DNA of 64,000 nt, from the NCBI GenBank assembly GCA_041399205.1, contig JAWKTK010000011.1, positions 213,817-277,816 of the forward strand, given 5' to 3'. Position numbers and translations under genes: made by a program. This DNA comes from JAGQOZ01 sp041399205 (GTDB lineage: Bacteria > Planctomycetota > Planctomycetia > Pirellulales > Pirellulaceae). Below the pieces are notes generated by a model. It saw nothing but the letters and a program-made list of their open reading frames with translations, did no database searches and was not told the origin of the DNA. This document shows positions 27,721-37,611 of this stretch, piece by piece (the first letter of the stretch is position 1; each line of letters opens with the position of its first letter).

Positions 27721-29004
27721 ATGTGCGACAATTCTGGTATGCACGAATCAACATCTCAACTCGGAGCCTGTAGTTGGGCGGATGCCCTGGATCAGTTGGT
27801 TGACCAGCGATTTCCTTCGTTGGTCAGCCTGCGACGGCAATTGCACCAAAGCCCGGAACCGTCAGGCGAAGAACGCGAAACCAGTTTACGACTGTACCAA
27901 GATATCGGTTCGCTAGGACCGTATGTGCAACTGGGGCCGGATGGCATCGGTGTCATCGCAGACTGGGACCTAGATCAATTGCCGTCCGGATTTCCGCTCT
28001 TGGCATTACGAGCCGACATTGACGCGTTGCGCATCCACGATGAAAAGGATGTGGAATATCGCAGCAAGAAGGACGGATTGATGCACGCCTGTGGGCATGA
28101 CGTCCATACCACCATCATGTCGGGCGTCGTGGCGACAATCTGTCAGATGAAGAAGCAGGGCAGTTTGCCTTGGCCGGTTCCGTTGCGAGCCATTTTTCAG
28201 CCGGCCGAAGAAATCTGCCAAGGCGCTGACACCATGATCAAGGCCGGCGCGCTGGACGGTGTCGGAGCCATCCTGGCCACGCACGTGGAACCTCGCCTAC
28301 CGGTCGGAACCATCGGTTTCCGCGAAGGTGTGCTGACAGCCAGTTGTGACGAAATGCGCATTCAAATTATCGGGCAAGGTGGCCATGCTGCGCGGCCTCA
28401 CGAATCACGCGATCCCATTTGCGCCGCTGCCACGCTAATCCAGTCGCTGTACCTACAGATTCCACGTGCCACAGACAGCTTGGATTCCGTAGTGGTCACT
28501 GTCGGTAAGATTGTTGGCGGACACAATTTTAATGTGATACCAGAGCGAGTGATCTTGGAAGGTACGGTGCGAACGCTGGACACGGCCGTTCGCGATAACG
28601 CCGTCGATCATATTCGAAGAATTGCTGCTGGCGTGGGCCAAACGTCTGACACAGAAATCACCGTCGAATTCGGTCTGAACGCACCGCCCGTCACCAACGA
28701 TGCTCGGATCATTCGCATGCTACAAGGCATCGCGCACGAAGTGTACGGCCCGAGTGCCATTCGGAAGATTATTCGGCCCAGCATGGGAAGCGAAGACTTT
28801 GCGTTCTATCTAAAAACGGTGCCAGGCGCTATGTTGCGAATTGGCGTTCGCGGCGATGCCATCGGTCGGCATGGTTTGCATACCTCGCTGTTTGATATTG
28901 ATGAAGAAGCCATGCGAGTTGCGATTCGTGTTTTGGCGCGAGCTTGCATTCGATGGTACGACCCAGATTCGCCCAATCCGATCAGTTTGGATATCGATTC
29001 ATAG
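27721..29004 (+). CDS. M20D-type amidohydrolase (hippurate/IAA-amino-acid hydrolase family)
   Basis: The 427-residue protein belongs to the M20 metallopeptidase family. It has RRQLHQSPEPSGEE near residue 40, LRADIDALRI, the zinc-binding HACGHDVHTT, FQPAEEICQGA with the catalytic Glu pair, and the C-terminal metal ligand in IRPSMGSEDFAFYL. The lid/dimerisation domain lies between about 215 and 325. Such enzymes hydrolyse N-acyl amino acids or peptides in the cytoplasm. A second ATG at 27739 is an equally possible start, and neither has a strong ribosome binding site. The downstream ligase begins 40 bp later, so the two may form an operon. Confidence 0.92.
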   Translation: MCDNSGMHESTSQLGACSWADALDQLVDQRFPSLVSLRRQLHQSPEPSGEERETSLRLYQDIGSLGPYVQLGPDGIGVIADWDLDQLPSGFPLLALRADIDALRIHDEKDVEYRSKKDGLMHACGHDVHTTIMSGVVATICQMKKQGSLPWPVPLRAIFQPAEEICQGADTMIKAGALDGVGAILATHVEPRLPVGTIGFREGVLTASCDEMRIQIIGQGGHAARPHESRDPICAAATLIQSLYLQIPRATDSLDSVVVTVGKIVGGHNFNVIPERVILEGTVRTLDTAVRDNAVDHIRRIAAGVGQTSDTEITVEFGLNAPPVTNDARIIRMLQGIAHEVYGPSAIRKIIRPSMGSEDFAFYLKTVPGAMLRIGVRGDAIGRHGLHTSLFDIDEEAMRVAIRVLARACIRWYDPDSPNPISLDIDS

Positions 29005-29044
29005 CTACCGGTCTTGCAGTGCCTTAACGCAAAAGGGGTTGTTG

Positions 29045-30166
29045 GTGAGAAAGCTAGTTTTCGAAAAATCAGAATATCCAACCATCGGAGTCGAATTGGA
29101 ATTAGGGCTCGTCGACTCGCAAAGCATGGAATTGACCAGTCGCATCAATGATCTGTTATTCCGGCTTCCGCCCGACATAAAGGAACGAGTGAAACCGGAA
29201 TTGATGCAATGCTGCGTGGAGATCAACACATCCATTTGCCATGACGTCAAGGCCGTGGACACAGAACTGACGCGGCTGGCACATGCCGTGCAGTCCGTGG
29301 CGGACGGCCTGGGGATTCGTTTGTGGTGGGGCGCCACGCATCCGTTCAGTATGTGGCAAGATCAACGGGTGACGCCCAGCGAACGCTACGAAGATTTGGT
29401 CATGCTGCTGCAAGAGATGGCTCGGCGATTAATCACCTTTGGCCTGCATGTCCACATTGGAGTTGATTCGGGCGATAAAGCCGTGATGATCTGCGATCGA
29501 ATCATGCAACATTTACCCACGCTGCTGGCGCTCACCTGCAGCAGTCCGTATTGGGAAGGACGTGATACCGGGCTGTTTTCCTATCGCTCTAAAATCATGG
29601 AAGGACTCCCCACGGCCGGCTTGCCGTCATTGATGCGGAATTGGAGCGAATACACTTGGTTGATCAATCACTTGGTAGACACCGGCTTCATCAATACCAT
29701 TCGAGAAATCTGGTGGGACGTGCGTCCACATCATCGATTTGGCACGGTGGAAGTTCGCATCTGCGATATGCCGGGCTCGCTGGATGACGTCCTGGCTGTC
29801 ACCGCACTGATTCAATGCCTCGTCAAAAGCCTTAGCGACGAAATTGACGAAGGCACCTACCAGCACGATTGCCACCCGATGATTGTGCGGCAGAATAAAT
29901 GGCGAGCGTGCCGGTTTGGCAATCAAGCTCCGCTGGTCAATTCGTTTACCTTTGAAGTGGAAACGGTTGGCGATATCGTGCGGCGCATGATTCGCGAATT
30001 AGAACCAACGGCACACGAGCTTGGTTGCTGGGAATACTTGCAACGCAATCAGCAAATTGCCGACGGTGAAGGCTGGGCCTATCGGCAAAGACGCATGCAG
30101 GACCAAAGCTGTGCTCGCGAGATGGTGGATCAGCTGACGTGGAATTCACGAATATCCGGCAGCTAG
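29045..30166 (+). CDS. YbdK-type carboxylate-amine ligase (GCS2 family)
   Basis: The GTG at 29045 is chosen because AAAGGGG lies about 8 bases upstream and homology begins right after it (KSEYPTIGVELELGLVDS). A longer frame from 28841 would overlap the amidohydrolase. The 373-residue protein has the GCS2 fold signatures GVELELGLVD, ELMQCCVEINTSIC, LWWGATHPFSMW, FGLHVHIGVDSGD and FGTVEVRICDMP. The family resembles glutamate-cysteine ligase and ligates a carboxylate to an amine with ATP; the natural substrates are unknown in most cases. It follows the amidohydrolase closely and is probably co-transcribed with it. Confidence 0.9.
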   Translation: MRKLVFEKSEYPTIGVELELGLVDSQSMELTSRINDLLFRLPPDIKERVKPELMQCCVEINTSICHDVKAVDTELTRLAHAVQSVADGLGIRLWWGATHPFSMWQDQRVTPSERYEDLVMLLQEMARRLITFGLHVHIGVDSGDKAVMICDRIMQHLPTLLALTCSSPYWEGRDTGLFSYRSKIMEGLPTAGLPSLMRNWSEYTWLINHLVDTGFINTIREIWWDVRPHHRFGTVEVRICDMPGSLDDVLAVTALIQCLVKSLSDEIDEGTYQHDCHPMIVRQNKWRACRFGNQAPLVNSFTFEVETVGDIVRRMIRELEPTAHELGCWEYLQRNQQIADGEGWAYRQRRMQDQSCAREMVDQLTWNSRISGS

Positions 30167-30243
30167 TGGAACATCGCCACAGCAAGCCATTTCCTCGCAA
30201 TCCTAGCCCGAAACGTAGTTGAGGGACTGAGGAAATATTCGCA

Positions 30244-31137
30244 CTACTGAAAACGCAAAATATTGCGTTCGGCCGGATCTTTCAAACTGTCGGCCAACTT
30301 GGCCAACGCTTCGGTTTCAATCTGCCGCACGCGTTCTCGAGTCAGACCGAGTTGTTCGCCAATTTCCTTCAGCGTATGTGGTTCCATGTGATCCAAGCCA
30401 AATCGCATGCGAAGCACGGTTGCCTCGCGAGGATCCATGGAGGCCATCATGTCTTTTACATGCTTCAGCACGTCGCTTTCCAGCAATTCATCTTCCGGCG
30501 TCTTCATGCGTTCGTCCATGACGATTTCGCCCAAAGACCAACCCGCGTCCGACTGATCGGTTTGCGGAGTGGAATTGTAGATATTGATGGCCTTCTTGAT
30601 GATGGGCAACTTCTTTTTGGGAAGCCCCAGGACTCGAGCAATCTCTTCCAACGTTGGCGAACGACCTAGCTCTTCCGTCAGCCTCGCATTCGCGCGACGC
30701 CACTTCGACAGCAGTTCGACCATGTACGCTGGAATCCGAATCGTCTTGGCCGAATTAATCAACGCTCGCTTGATCGATTGCTTGATCCAGTAGCTGGCGT
30801 AGGTACTGAAACGAGTGCCCATGGCGGGATCAAATCCCTCGACGGCTCGTAGCAAACCCAAGTTGCCTTCTTCAATCAGATCTTGCAGTCCCAAGCCTTT
30901 GCCGGTGTAACTGCGAGCAATATTGACCACCAGTCGCAAGTTGGCACGAACCATGTGATCTCGAGCTCGAATGTCACCCTGAGCAATTCTTGCGGCCAAT
31001 TCGCGTTCATCGGCGGCACTCAACAATGAAGTCTCGTTAATTTCCCGAAGATATGTTTCCAACGGCGTCTGCACGCTGGCATCTTCGTTGGACCGGACTT
31101 CAGTAGTGGATTCGGCGTTTCGTTCAGCTTTGACCAT
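30244..31137 (-). CDS. Sigma-70 family RNA polymerase sigma factor
   Basis: The start is taken at ATG 31137 (MVKAERNAESTTEV); the frame is open 24 codons further, but that extension overlaps the upstream terminator region. The 297-residue protein has regions 1.2 (TPLETYLREINETSLLSAAD), 2 (AHMVRANLRLVVNIARSY-like, LIEEGNLGLLRAVEGFDP, STYASYWIKQSIKRALI), 3 (ARLTEELGRSPTLEEIA) and 4 (TLKEIGEQLGLTRERVRQIE with the helix-turn-helix). It has no large region 1.1, so it is a compact group 2-type or alternative factor related to RpoD/SigA. It lies downstream of rpsA on the same strand. Confidence 0.92.
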   Translation of the reverse strand: MVKAERNAESTTEVRSNEDASVQTPLETYLREINETSLLSAADERELAARIAQGDIRARDHMVRANLRLVVNIARSYTGKGLGLQDLIEEGNLGLLRAVEGFDPAMGTRFSTYASYWIKQSIKRALINSAKTIRIPAYMVELLSKWRRANARLTEELGRSPTLEEIARVLGLPKKKLPIIKKAINIYNSTPQTDQSDAGWSLGEIVMDERMKTPEDELLESDVLKHVKDMMASMDPREATVLRMRFGLDHMEPHTLKEIGEQLGLTRERVRQIETEALAKLADSLKDPAERNILRFQ

Positions 31138-31279
31138 TGTGACTCTGATGATCCCAAAAGATAGACAAGCGGTGATATTTGATAGACTGAACATCGACGC
31201 TTGTTGCACAGATCTGAAGCATGCAATGACAGCGTGTGAGTGTGCCGATCCGAACGATTGTGCCGCAGAGGCGCAAGAA

Positions 31280-31311
31280 ACAACCCTGTCGTATTGTGCT
31301 GACAGGGTTGT
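31280..31311 (-). terminator. Hairpin between rpsA and the sigma factor gene
   Basis: An 11-bp inverted repeat, ACAACCCTGTC / GACAGGGTTGT, with a 10-base loop lies just after the rpsA stop. On the minus strand it is followed by a T-rich stretch (TTGTTTCTT), so it probably ends rpsA transcription or reduces read-through into the sigma factor gene. Confidence 0.65.
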
Positions 31312-31353
31312 ATTGATGGTAATTCCTGAGCCGATTCTACGTCGGCAAACGAA

Positions 31354-33132
31354 CTATTCTTCTACGGTTGGTGGTTTGATCAGCGGACCCGATTCGCCTA
31401 GACCGCCTTTGAGCTCTTCCTGCGAAGCAGCTTGTGTCGCTTCTTCTTCGGCAGCAGCCTGCTCTTGTTCTTCGGCCCATTCAACTCGTTTTCTGGACAA
31501 GCCAATCTTGCGATCTTCCGTGTCGACGCGAAGAATCTTGACTTCGATTTCGTCGCCCACTTTGACGATCTCTTCGGGGTTGTCCACTTTGTGGTCGGCC
31601 AATTCGGAAATGTGCAGCAAGCCTTCCAGCCCGTCTTCCAAACCAACGAAGACGCCAAAGTTGGTGATCTTGGTGACTTTGCCTTTCACCAATTCGCCGG
31701 CTTGGTACTTGTTTGGAATGTCCGTGGCCCACGGGTCGTTTTCCAGTTGCTTCAAGCCCAAGGCAATTCGGCGACGATCTTGATCCACAGAAAGGACTCG
31801 GCATTCCACCTCTTGTCCTTTTTCCAGCATTTCGTTGGGATGGCTGATCTTACGCGTCCAAGACATATCGGAAACATGCAACAGACCGTCGATGCCTTCT
31901 TCCAATTCAATAAAGGCACCATAGTTGGTCAGGTTGCGAACGCGTCCCTTGACCATGCTTTCCACGGGGTAGCGATCGGCAACATCGTCCCAAGGATTCT
32001 TTTGGGTCTGCTTCATGCCCAAAGAAATCTCTTGTTTGTCTTTGTCGATTCCCAAGACGACCACTTCGATTTCGTCGCCAATTTGCACCAATTCATTCGG
32101 GTGGCTGATACGTTTGGTCCAAGACATTTCGCTAATGTGAACCAAGCCTTCAATGCCTTCTTCCAATTTCACAAAGGCACCGTAGGTCATCACGTTGACC
32201 ACTTTACCCTTGACCGTGGAGTTGACTTCGTACTTGGTTTCGACATCGTCCCATGGGCTCGGCGTGAGTTGCTTCATGCCCAGGGCAATTTTTTCTTTTT
32301 CGTAGTCGATATTCAGAATAACGACTTCGATTTCTTGGTCGATTTCCACCATTTCCGAAGGATGGCCAATGCGTCCGTGGCTCATATCCGTAATGTGCAG
32401 CAATCCGTCGATGCCGCCCAAATCGACGAAGGCACCGAATTCGGCGATATTCTTGACCACGCCGGTTCGCTTTTGGCCAACTTCCAAGTCTCGCAACAAT
32501 TGTTCGCGATCTTCCTGACGTTGCTTTTCGATCAACGATCGGCGGCTGACAACGATATTGCGTCTAGCTTCATCAATCTTGAGTACTTCGCACTGGACGG
32601 TACGACCGATGTAGTCGCCAATGTCGTGCGGACGACGAATGTCCACTTGGCTGGCTGGCAAGAAGACGTTGACGCCGATATCCACCAACAGTCCGCCTTT
32701 GATTTTTCTGGTACAGGTGCCGGTGACCACTTGTCCTTCCTGGACGTTGGTCATCATTTCTTCCCAAGCGATAATTTTTTCTGCTTTTCGCTTGCTCAGG
32801 CTGATCATGCCGTAAGGATCGTCGGCCAGACCGGTGGCATCTTCCACCTCTTCGACCAAGACTTTAAGAATGTCGCCTTCCTTAGGAGGCTCGTCGCCTT
32901 CTTCCCATTCATATAACGGGATAATACCTTCGCTCTTGAAGCCGACATCCACCAGGACGCGGTCGTCATCCACGCGAATCACTCGACCTTCAACAATACT
33001 GTTAACATTGACATCCGCTTCGGACTCAATGGTGGCTAAGCCGGTATCTTCGGCCGTGGACAAGGCAGCTTCAATCTCTGCCATAAAGTCTTGATCATTG
33101 TCTAAATTACGAATCAGGTTACGGTTGACCAT
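31354..33132 (-). CDS. rpsA: 30S ribosomal protein S1
   Basis: The 592-residue protein contains six S1 (OB-fold) RNA-binding domains. The first begins at EGRVIRVDDDRVLVDVGFKS and the second at VVTGTCTRKIKGGLLVDIGV. The last four are canonical repeats, such as RTGVVKNIAEFGAFVDLGG, GKVVNVMTYGAFVKLEEG, GRVRNLTNYGAFIELEEG and GKVTKITNFGVFVGLEDG. The linkers repeat as LHISEMSWTKRISHPNE. S1 brings mRNA to the 30S subunit during initiation. The C-terminus is acidic and alanine-rich. The gene is followed by a hairpin and the sigma factor gene. A long open frame on the opposite strand is a codon-bias shadow. Confidence 0.97.
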   Translation of the reverse strand: MVNRNLIRNLDNDQDFMAEIEAALSTAEDTGLATIESEADVNVNSIVEGRVIRVDDDRVLVDVGFKSEGIIPLYEWEEGDEPPKEGDILKVLVEEVEDATGLADDPYGMISLSKRKAEKIIAWEEMMTNVQEGQVVTGTCTRKIKGGLLVDIGVNVFLPASQVDIRRPHDIGDYIGRTVQCEVLKIDEARRNIVVSRRSLIEKQRQEDREQLLRDLEVGQKRTGVVKNIAEFGAFVDLGGIDGLLHITDMSHGRIGHPSEMVEIDQEIEVVILNIDYEKEKIALGMKQLTPSPWDDVETKYEVNSTVKGKVVNVMTYGAFVKLEEGIEGLVHISEMSWTKRISHPNELVQIGDEIEVVVLGIDKDKQEISLGMKQTQKNPWDDVADRYPVESMVKGRVRNLTNYGAFIELEEGIDGLLHVSDMSWTRKISHPNEMLEKGQEVECRVLSVDQDRRRIALGLKQLENDPWATDIPNKYQAGELVKGKVTKITNFGVFVGLEDGLEGLLHISELADHKVDNPEEIVKVGDEIEVKILRVDTEDRKIGLSRKRVEWAEEQEQAAAEEEATQAASQEELKGGLGESGPLIKPPTVEE

Positions 33133-33569
33133 TACTTACCCAAAAACATTCTTGGAACAACCCAGCGTCTAGAAACACGCCCAGTAAACGAGCCTGACAT
33201 ACGCGAAAACACTGGCCAGAATTGCCCAAAGAAATCTAAAAAAGGAACCAAATCAGCCATTCAGAACGAGCACTAACGCTAGCAACTCGACAAATCCCGA
33301 ATGAAACCCCGGAGAATAACATACCGGCTAATCGACCACAACCGCAGCCAACCTTGCTTTTTCTACCGATAAGTCTGGATTCCAGATATTTCCACTGGCA
33401 ATTACGCCGCGCTGTTAGAGTGGGTCCGGAAGTTTGTATGCTCCCTGGCGGTTTGCGTTGCAGTCTAGGGCGATTGGGCAGTTACTGTCACAGCATGCAG
33501 ATAGCCAGTCTGCCTTGACGTTGGAGGCGGCGGCCTACTTGCGACGCCGATGAACGTTAGAACTCAATG
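33133..33569. other. Intergenic region upstream of rpsA, no gene seen
   Basis: About 440 bp lie between the S1 gene and the truncated RAYT. I see no gene in either strand. The part next to rpsA must hold its promoter and leader. Around 33515-33545 there is GTTGGAGGCGGCGGCCTACTTG, shortened here as GGAGGCGGCGGCCTACTTG, resembling a stretch near 19155-19180 (GGAGGCGACCGCCCTACTTG), which may be a short dispersed repeat. Confidence 0.4.
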
Positions 33570-34477
33570 TTACGCCACCTGAGGAGACAAATTCGCCGTT
33601 CGTTTGCCTCGATTCGTGGCGAATTCTTGCAGCGATTCTTTGGTCGAAGCGAAAAACGAGCCTCGTAACGAATTGGCTTGCATCATGCGTTGAATTCGTT
33701 CGCTCAATAATTCGGCCGAAGAATCGATGCGGTCGAAGATCTCTTTCAGGCCAGCGTTCAGGTTCGCCTTGCCATTTCGCCACAAGCGACCGGTGTATTC
33801 GACCAACAATAAATAACTGCCGAGCGAAAACGTCTCCAGCATCCCTTCGCGAACCTCTTCAGACTTCCGTCGCGAAGCTGACACCTTGTTGTCAGTTGCA
33901 TTTCGAACTCGGCGGTCTTCGATAGGAACTAGCCAATGGTCTTGTTCCAAATTGCCGATCGAATTGCCGCCCGCAACACTTCCCAACCGAGCAGCCTTGA
34001 GCGAATCAATTTGCCCCTTCGCCTTGGCATGTTCTACTCGCTGGCGAACCGACGTGTGCCGGCTTGCTTCCGGCGTCTCCGCGATTCCCGCCGCCACCGG
34101 ATTCAGGTCAATGTAGGCACAGGTGGCCAGCAGAGCTTCCGTGTCCAGGATGGCAACGCTCTTGTAACGAGCTTCCCAGAAGGTTCCTCGAGTCCCATCC
34201 GCCTTGTTGGCCAGCCGAGCCAGCGGTTCCTTCAACGCCTTCATGAACCAGCCCAAATCCGCCAGTCGCTGCCGCAGCAGGGCGACTCGTTTGGTGTCCT
34301 TCGCTTCATGTGCAATCCACTTTTGCAGCACGTCCGGATCGTCCATGGCCAAGGTTCGAGGCGGATAGACAGCAATCCAGCGGCGAACCACGTCTTCGTC
34401 CGACCACGCTTCCGCATCGCTTGGATCGAGCCGACAAAGCACATGCAAATGGTTGTCCATGACGGCGTAGGCATAAT
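33570..34477 (-). pseudogene. RAYT/IS200-like transposase lacking its N-terminus
   Basis: The open frame begins in the HUH-type motif itself, YAYAVMDNHLHVLCRLDP. It goes on with SDEDVVRRWIAVYPPR, LGWFMKALKEPLARLANKAD and GTFWEARYKSVAILDTEALL with the catalytic Tyr region, then CAYIDLNPVAAGIAETPE. A C-terminal domain LLVEYTGRLWRNGKAN follows. Intact relatives have about 60 residues before the YAVM motif (the TRWYHCISRCVRRAF part). Here the upstream 50 bp are unrelated and lead into the 3' end of the serine recombinase gene. The 296-residue product would keep the His pair but lose the first strand of the fold. It is probably inactive. Confidence 0.75.
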
Positions 34478-34531
34478 GTCCTCCTTGATGTGGTTAGCGC
34501 CTGATGGAGTGATGGTGGCGTGAGTTCCACA

Positions 34532-36051
34532 TTATTGGGGTGATCGGGGCGTTGTGAGTTTGGCTGGTGCGTTGCGACACTCGCTACTTCTTTGGTGATC
34601 GGCTAGTTTTCTTAAGCGATTGAGTTCTTTATCGTCGGCCCAGATGATCCAGCGTTTGCCGCTTGGGATTGCGGCCAGCCAATGGTAAGCTTGCCAGTTG
34701 CGAAGGGTGGAAACGGATAGGCTCAGTGCGCCTGCTAATGCATGCGGTGTCCAGTAATCTTCGTAGCCAACAATGGCCGAAATTGTTTCTCCCCGTTGAC
34801 GGAAACGTTTGCATAATTGGCTGACGATAGCTGATGTAAATTCGCTTCCTGAGGCAGCGTGATAACCGTAACCGTTCAAAGCGTCGGCAATTCCTTGGTA
34901 GCTGTGTCCGCGACGTTTCAACTGGATGATTCGGGTCCGAATTGCATCGCACGACTCCAGTTGCTCGAACTTCCCTACGGAACGAACTACTTCATGACGG
35001 CTTTCGAATCCGCCGCTCCAATGAATCGTGACTTGTAGGCGTTCGGTGTCGCCAATGACTTCTGCGGTCACCTGGTCGATTAACGTGCGAACGATCGTTT
35101 GGCGATCGATTCCAGATGTGGTTTCCGCGTGCCACAATGCCGGGATATCGTTAGCGAGCGATTGGATCTCCGTGAGTTCGCTCGGCGTGATACTGGATGG
35201 TTGGGTTTGCTCGAACCGTGCCAACTCTTCTTCTGCGTGCCGTTGTGCAACGAGCGCCGTTTCCCAGCGGCGTTCTAGTTCGCTCGCCACCAGCCGGTTG
35301 GCTGGGTCCACTTCTTCGTAACGACGACGTGCCAAGTCTGCTTCATACGTGGCTCGCTGGATTGTCTGTTGATGATGTTTGGCGACTTGCTGTCTGTCCG
35401 CCCTTAGCAAGTCGATAGCGTCAACACTTAGTTGTATAGATGCAGGTGATATCGCGATCAACAATTGCTTTTCGACTAGCTCGTGGAGCGGTTTCGCATT
35501 GAACGCTTGGCACTGTTTTGCTCCGCAATGGTTGCGATGCATATCACACGTGTAACGCGCTTTCTGCTTGTCAGCATAACTGATACTCATGCGATAACCA
35601 CACCGGCCGCAGCGCACTCGTGACGCCAACAGACCGCTTCCACGCGCCGCACCACCTTGCCCATACTGCACGCTGTTTTCTCGCAGTTTCTGCTGATTTT
35701 TCTGCCAATTCTCCCACGTGATGTAGGCGGGCAACTTGTCTTGGATCAATACGTCCCAATCTTCGGGTTTGGCCCAGCGGCGACCTTTGCTGGGCTCACC
35801 AGGCACCGCTTTGCGTAGATTCGTTTCGCGACGCCCATAGACATAGGCCCCAGCGTAAACGGGGTGATGCAATATGCCGTTGATCGTCGCTTGGTTGATT
35901 GGACGCCATTGAAGCACGCCTTTGCTTAAGCCGCGATGATCGCGAACGCCAACTTGATGTTGTGTTGATTGAGATACCTTACGACGGCGGCCAAGCTTTG
36001 TAGTTCCGTGAATTTATCGAAAATCAGTTGGACGACTTCGCGCGTGATCAT
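34532..36051 (-). pseudogene. Large serine recombinase, N-terminal catalytic domain missing
   Basis: The main frame (34532-35917) has the recombinase domain (PINQATINGILHHPVYAGAY), a zinc beta-ribbon with RCGRCGYRMSISYADK and CDMHRNHCG, a coiled coil around residues 170-225 and a C-terminal DNA-binding-like part. Upstream, coherent sequence continues in another frame (MITREVVQLIFDKFTELQSL, VVRYLNQHNIKL) up to about 36051. A one-base loss near 35948 separates the parts (LGVRDHRGLSKGVLQWRP). The resolvase domain with the catalytic Ser, which should precede MITREVVQ, is absent, and the RAYT gene at 36160 starts instead. It is a dead integrase or resolvase remnant. Confidence 0.7.
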
Positions 36052-36159
36052 CGGGCTCCTTTTCGAGCGTATCAAAAATCAAGAGGGACATCCAATCTTC
36101 TTGACCTGTCTGGGCGATATTGGTAAGATGCTGCCAGAAATCAAGAAAAAGGAGCGGCT

Positions 36160-37239
36160 ATGCCTCGCCAAGCTCGTGGTGAATACGTTAATCCGGATGA
36201 AGTTCAGATCCTGCATGTCGTGAACCGTTGTGTTCGTCGAGCTTTCCTGTGTGGAAATGATCCGCTCACGGGGCAATCGTTCGAGCATCGGCGCGAGTGG
36301 ATTCGGGACCGGCTTGAATTTCTGGCCGGTATCTTCGGGATTGATTGTTTGACGTACACGGTGATGAGCAACCATATCCACCTGATCCTGCGTAGCCGCC
36401 CGGACGTCGTGCAAGAATGGTCGGACGAGGAAGTCGCACGTAGGTGGTTGCGTCTCTTTCCGATTCGTCGCGAGAAAGATGGTTCGCCGGCCGAACCTGA
36501 AGATTTCGAACTCTCGATGATCACCAAAGACAAAACGAAACTGTCCGAGATTCGCACGCGACTTTCGGACGTCAGTTGGTGGATGCGTTGCACGGCCGAA
36601 AATATCGCTCGCCGCAGCAACAAAGAGGACCAGTGCACCGGCCGATTCTGGGAGGGCCGTTACAAGGCACAGGTGATTTTGGACGAAGCTTCGTTGCTGG
36701 CCTGTGCTGCGTATGTGGACTTGAATCCCGTGCGAGCGGCCATGGCGAAGACGCCAGAGGAATCCGCGCGTTCACCGGGGCGAAGATCCGAATCGATGAT
36801 CTCGCTGCACGCGAATCGAAGTCCGCCGATACGCATGCTTGGGAACGCAGTCGGCGTCGCCGAGAAGAGTGGTTGAGGTCCGCTGGAGATCAACGAACGA
36901 ACCGATCCCGTGGGAGCGGACGCGAGTCCCGTTGTTCGCCGAGCAAGTTTGAAGGGTTTCTTTCGATGTCTTTGGCGGACTATCTGGAGTTGCTGGATTG
37001 GACGGGTCGTCAGCTTCGCGGCAAAAAACGGAGCGATCCCGGATATTTTGGCTCCGATCTTGGAACGCATCGGCCTGGATACGTCTTGCTGGTGCGAGTT
37101 GGTGCAGAAGTTCGGCAAACTCTTCAAGCGAGCGGCCGGCAGCAAAAGCATCAAGTCTCTCGCCGACGAAGCAGCTCGCCGCAGCATTGGTTACATGCAC
37201 GCACCCGGATCGAACATGATGCTGGCCGAAGACAGCTGA
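36160..37239 (+). pseudogene. RAYT/IS200-like transposase with frameshifts
   Basis: The first frame (36160-36876) encodes MPRQARGEYVNPDEVQILHV, the HUH motif YTVMSNHIHLILRSRP, SDVSWWMRCTAENIARRSNK, GRFWEGRYKAQVILDE and AAYVDLNPVRAAMAKTPEES. Homology then moves to another frame (GAKIRIDDLAARESKSADTH, MSLADYLELLDWTGRQLRG). It ends in a third (AIPDILAPILERIGLDTSCW, KSLADEAARRSIGYMHAP), with stop 37237-37239. The joined protein would be about 350 residues, typical for the planctomycete RAYT subfamily. The catalytic part is intact, but the tail is broken by at least two frameshifts. The 3' part recurs as copies A and C. Confidence 0.78.
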
Positions 37240-37500
37240 CCCAAAGCGCGACTCTTGCTTACACTTTTCAATTGACGAGCAACCGCAAATTGGTTTCTGC
37301 TGCGCCCGATACTGGCCTCGTTATTACCAGGCTGTCATTGGCTGCTCTAAAACCGAGCATTTCAGGATCAGTCCTATGCTTGCGCTGGTCGGCTTTCGGT
37401 ACCAGCTATTGCGACAACTTTTCTTCTGATTCAAGCCTTTCAAACAGCCGGCAAAGCAACCGCGTTTGTCTTCTTGTTCAGCTAAAACATCGTGGCTAAT
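37064..37500 (+). repeat. RAYT-tail module, copy B
   Basis: This copy is the true 3' end of the RAYT gene (from CGCATCGGCCTGGATACGTC) plus about 260 bp of downstream non-coding DNA ending near CGTGGCTAAT. It matches copies A and C over both coding and non-coding parts. It is not preceded by the 70-bp MITE-like element. Confidence 0.7.
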
Positions 37501-37611
37501 GGTGCCCCTGTTGGGTCATTTTTTCTCGGCCTGTTCAATCGGGCGAATGAATGCATGAAAATGAGATCGGGTGCAATAAAGACAATGTGGAAGTAGCATG
37601 GGCCCATGGCC

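Noticed and set aside
31432..32916. 494-codon open frame opposite rpsA
   Set aside because: It mirrors the S1 repeats in antisense, has no family likeness and arises from the codon bias of a long acidic repeat protein.
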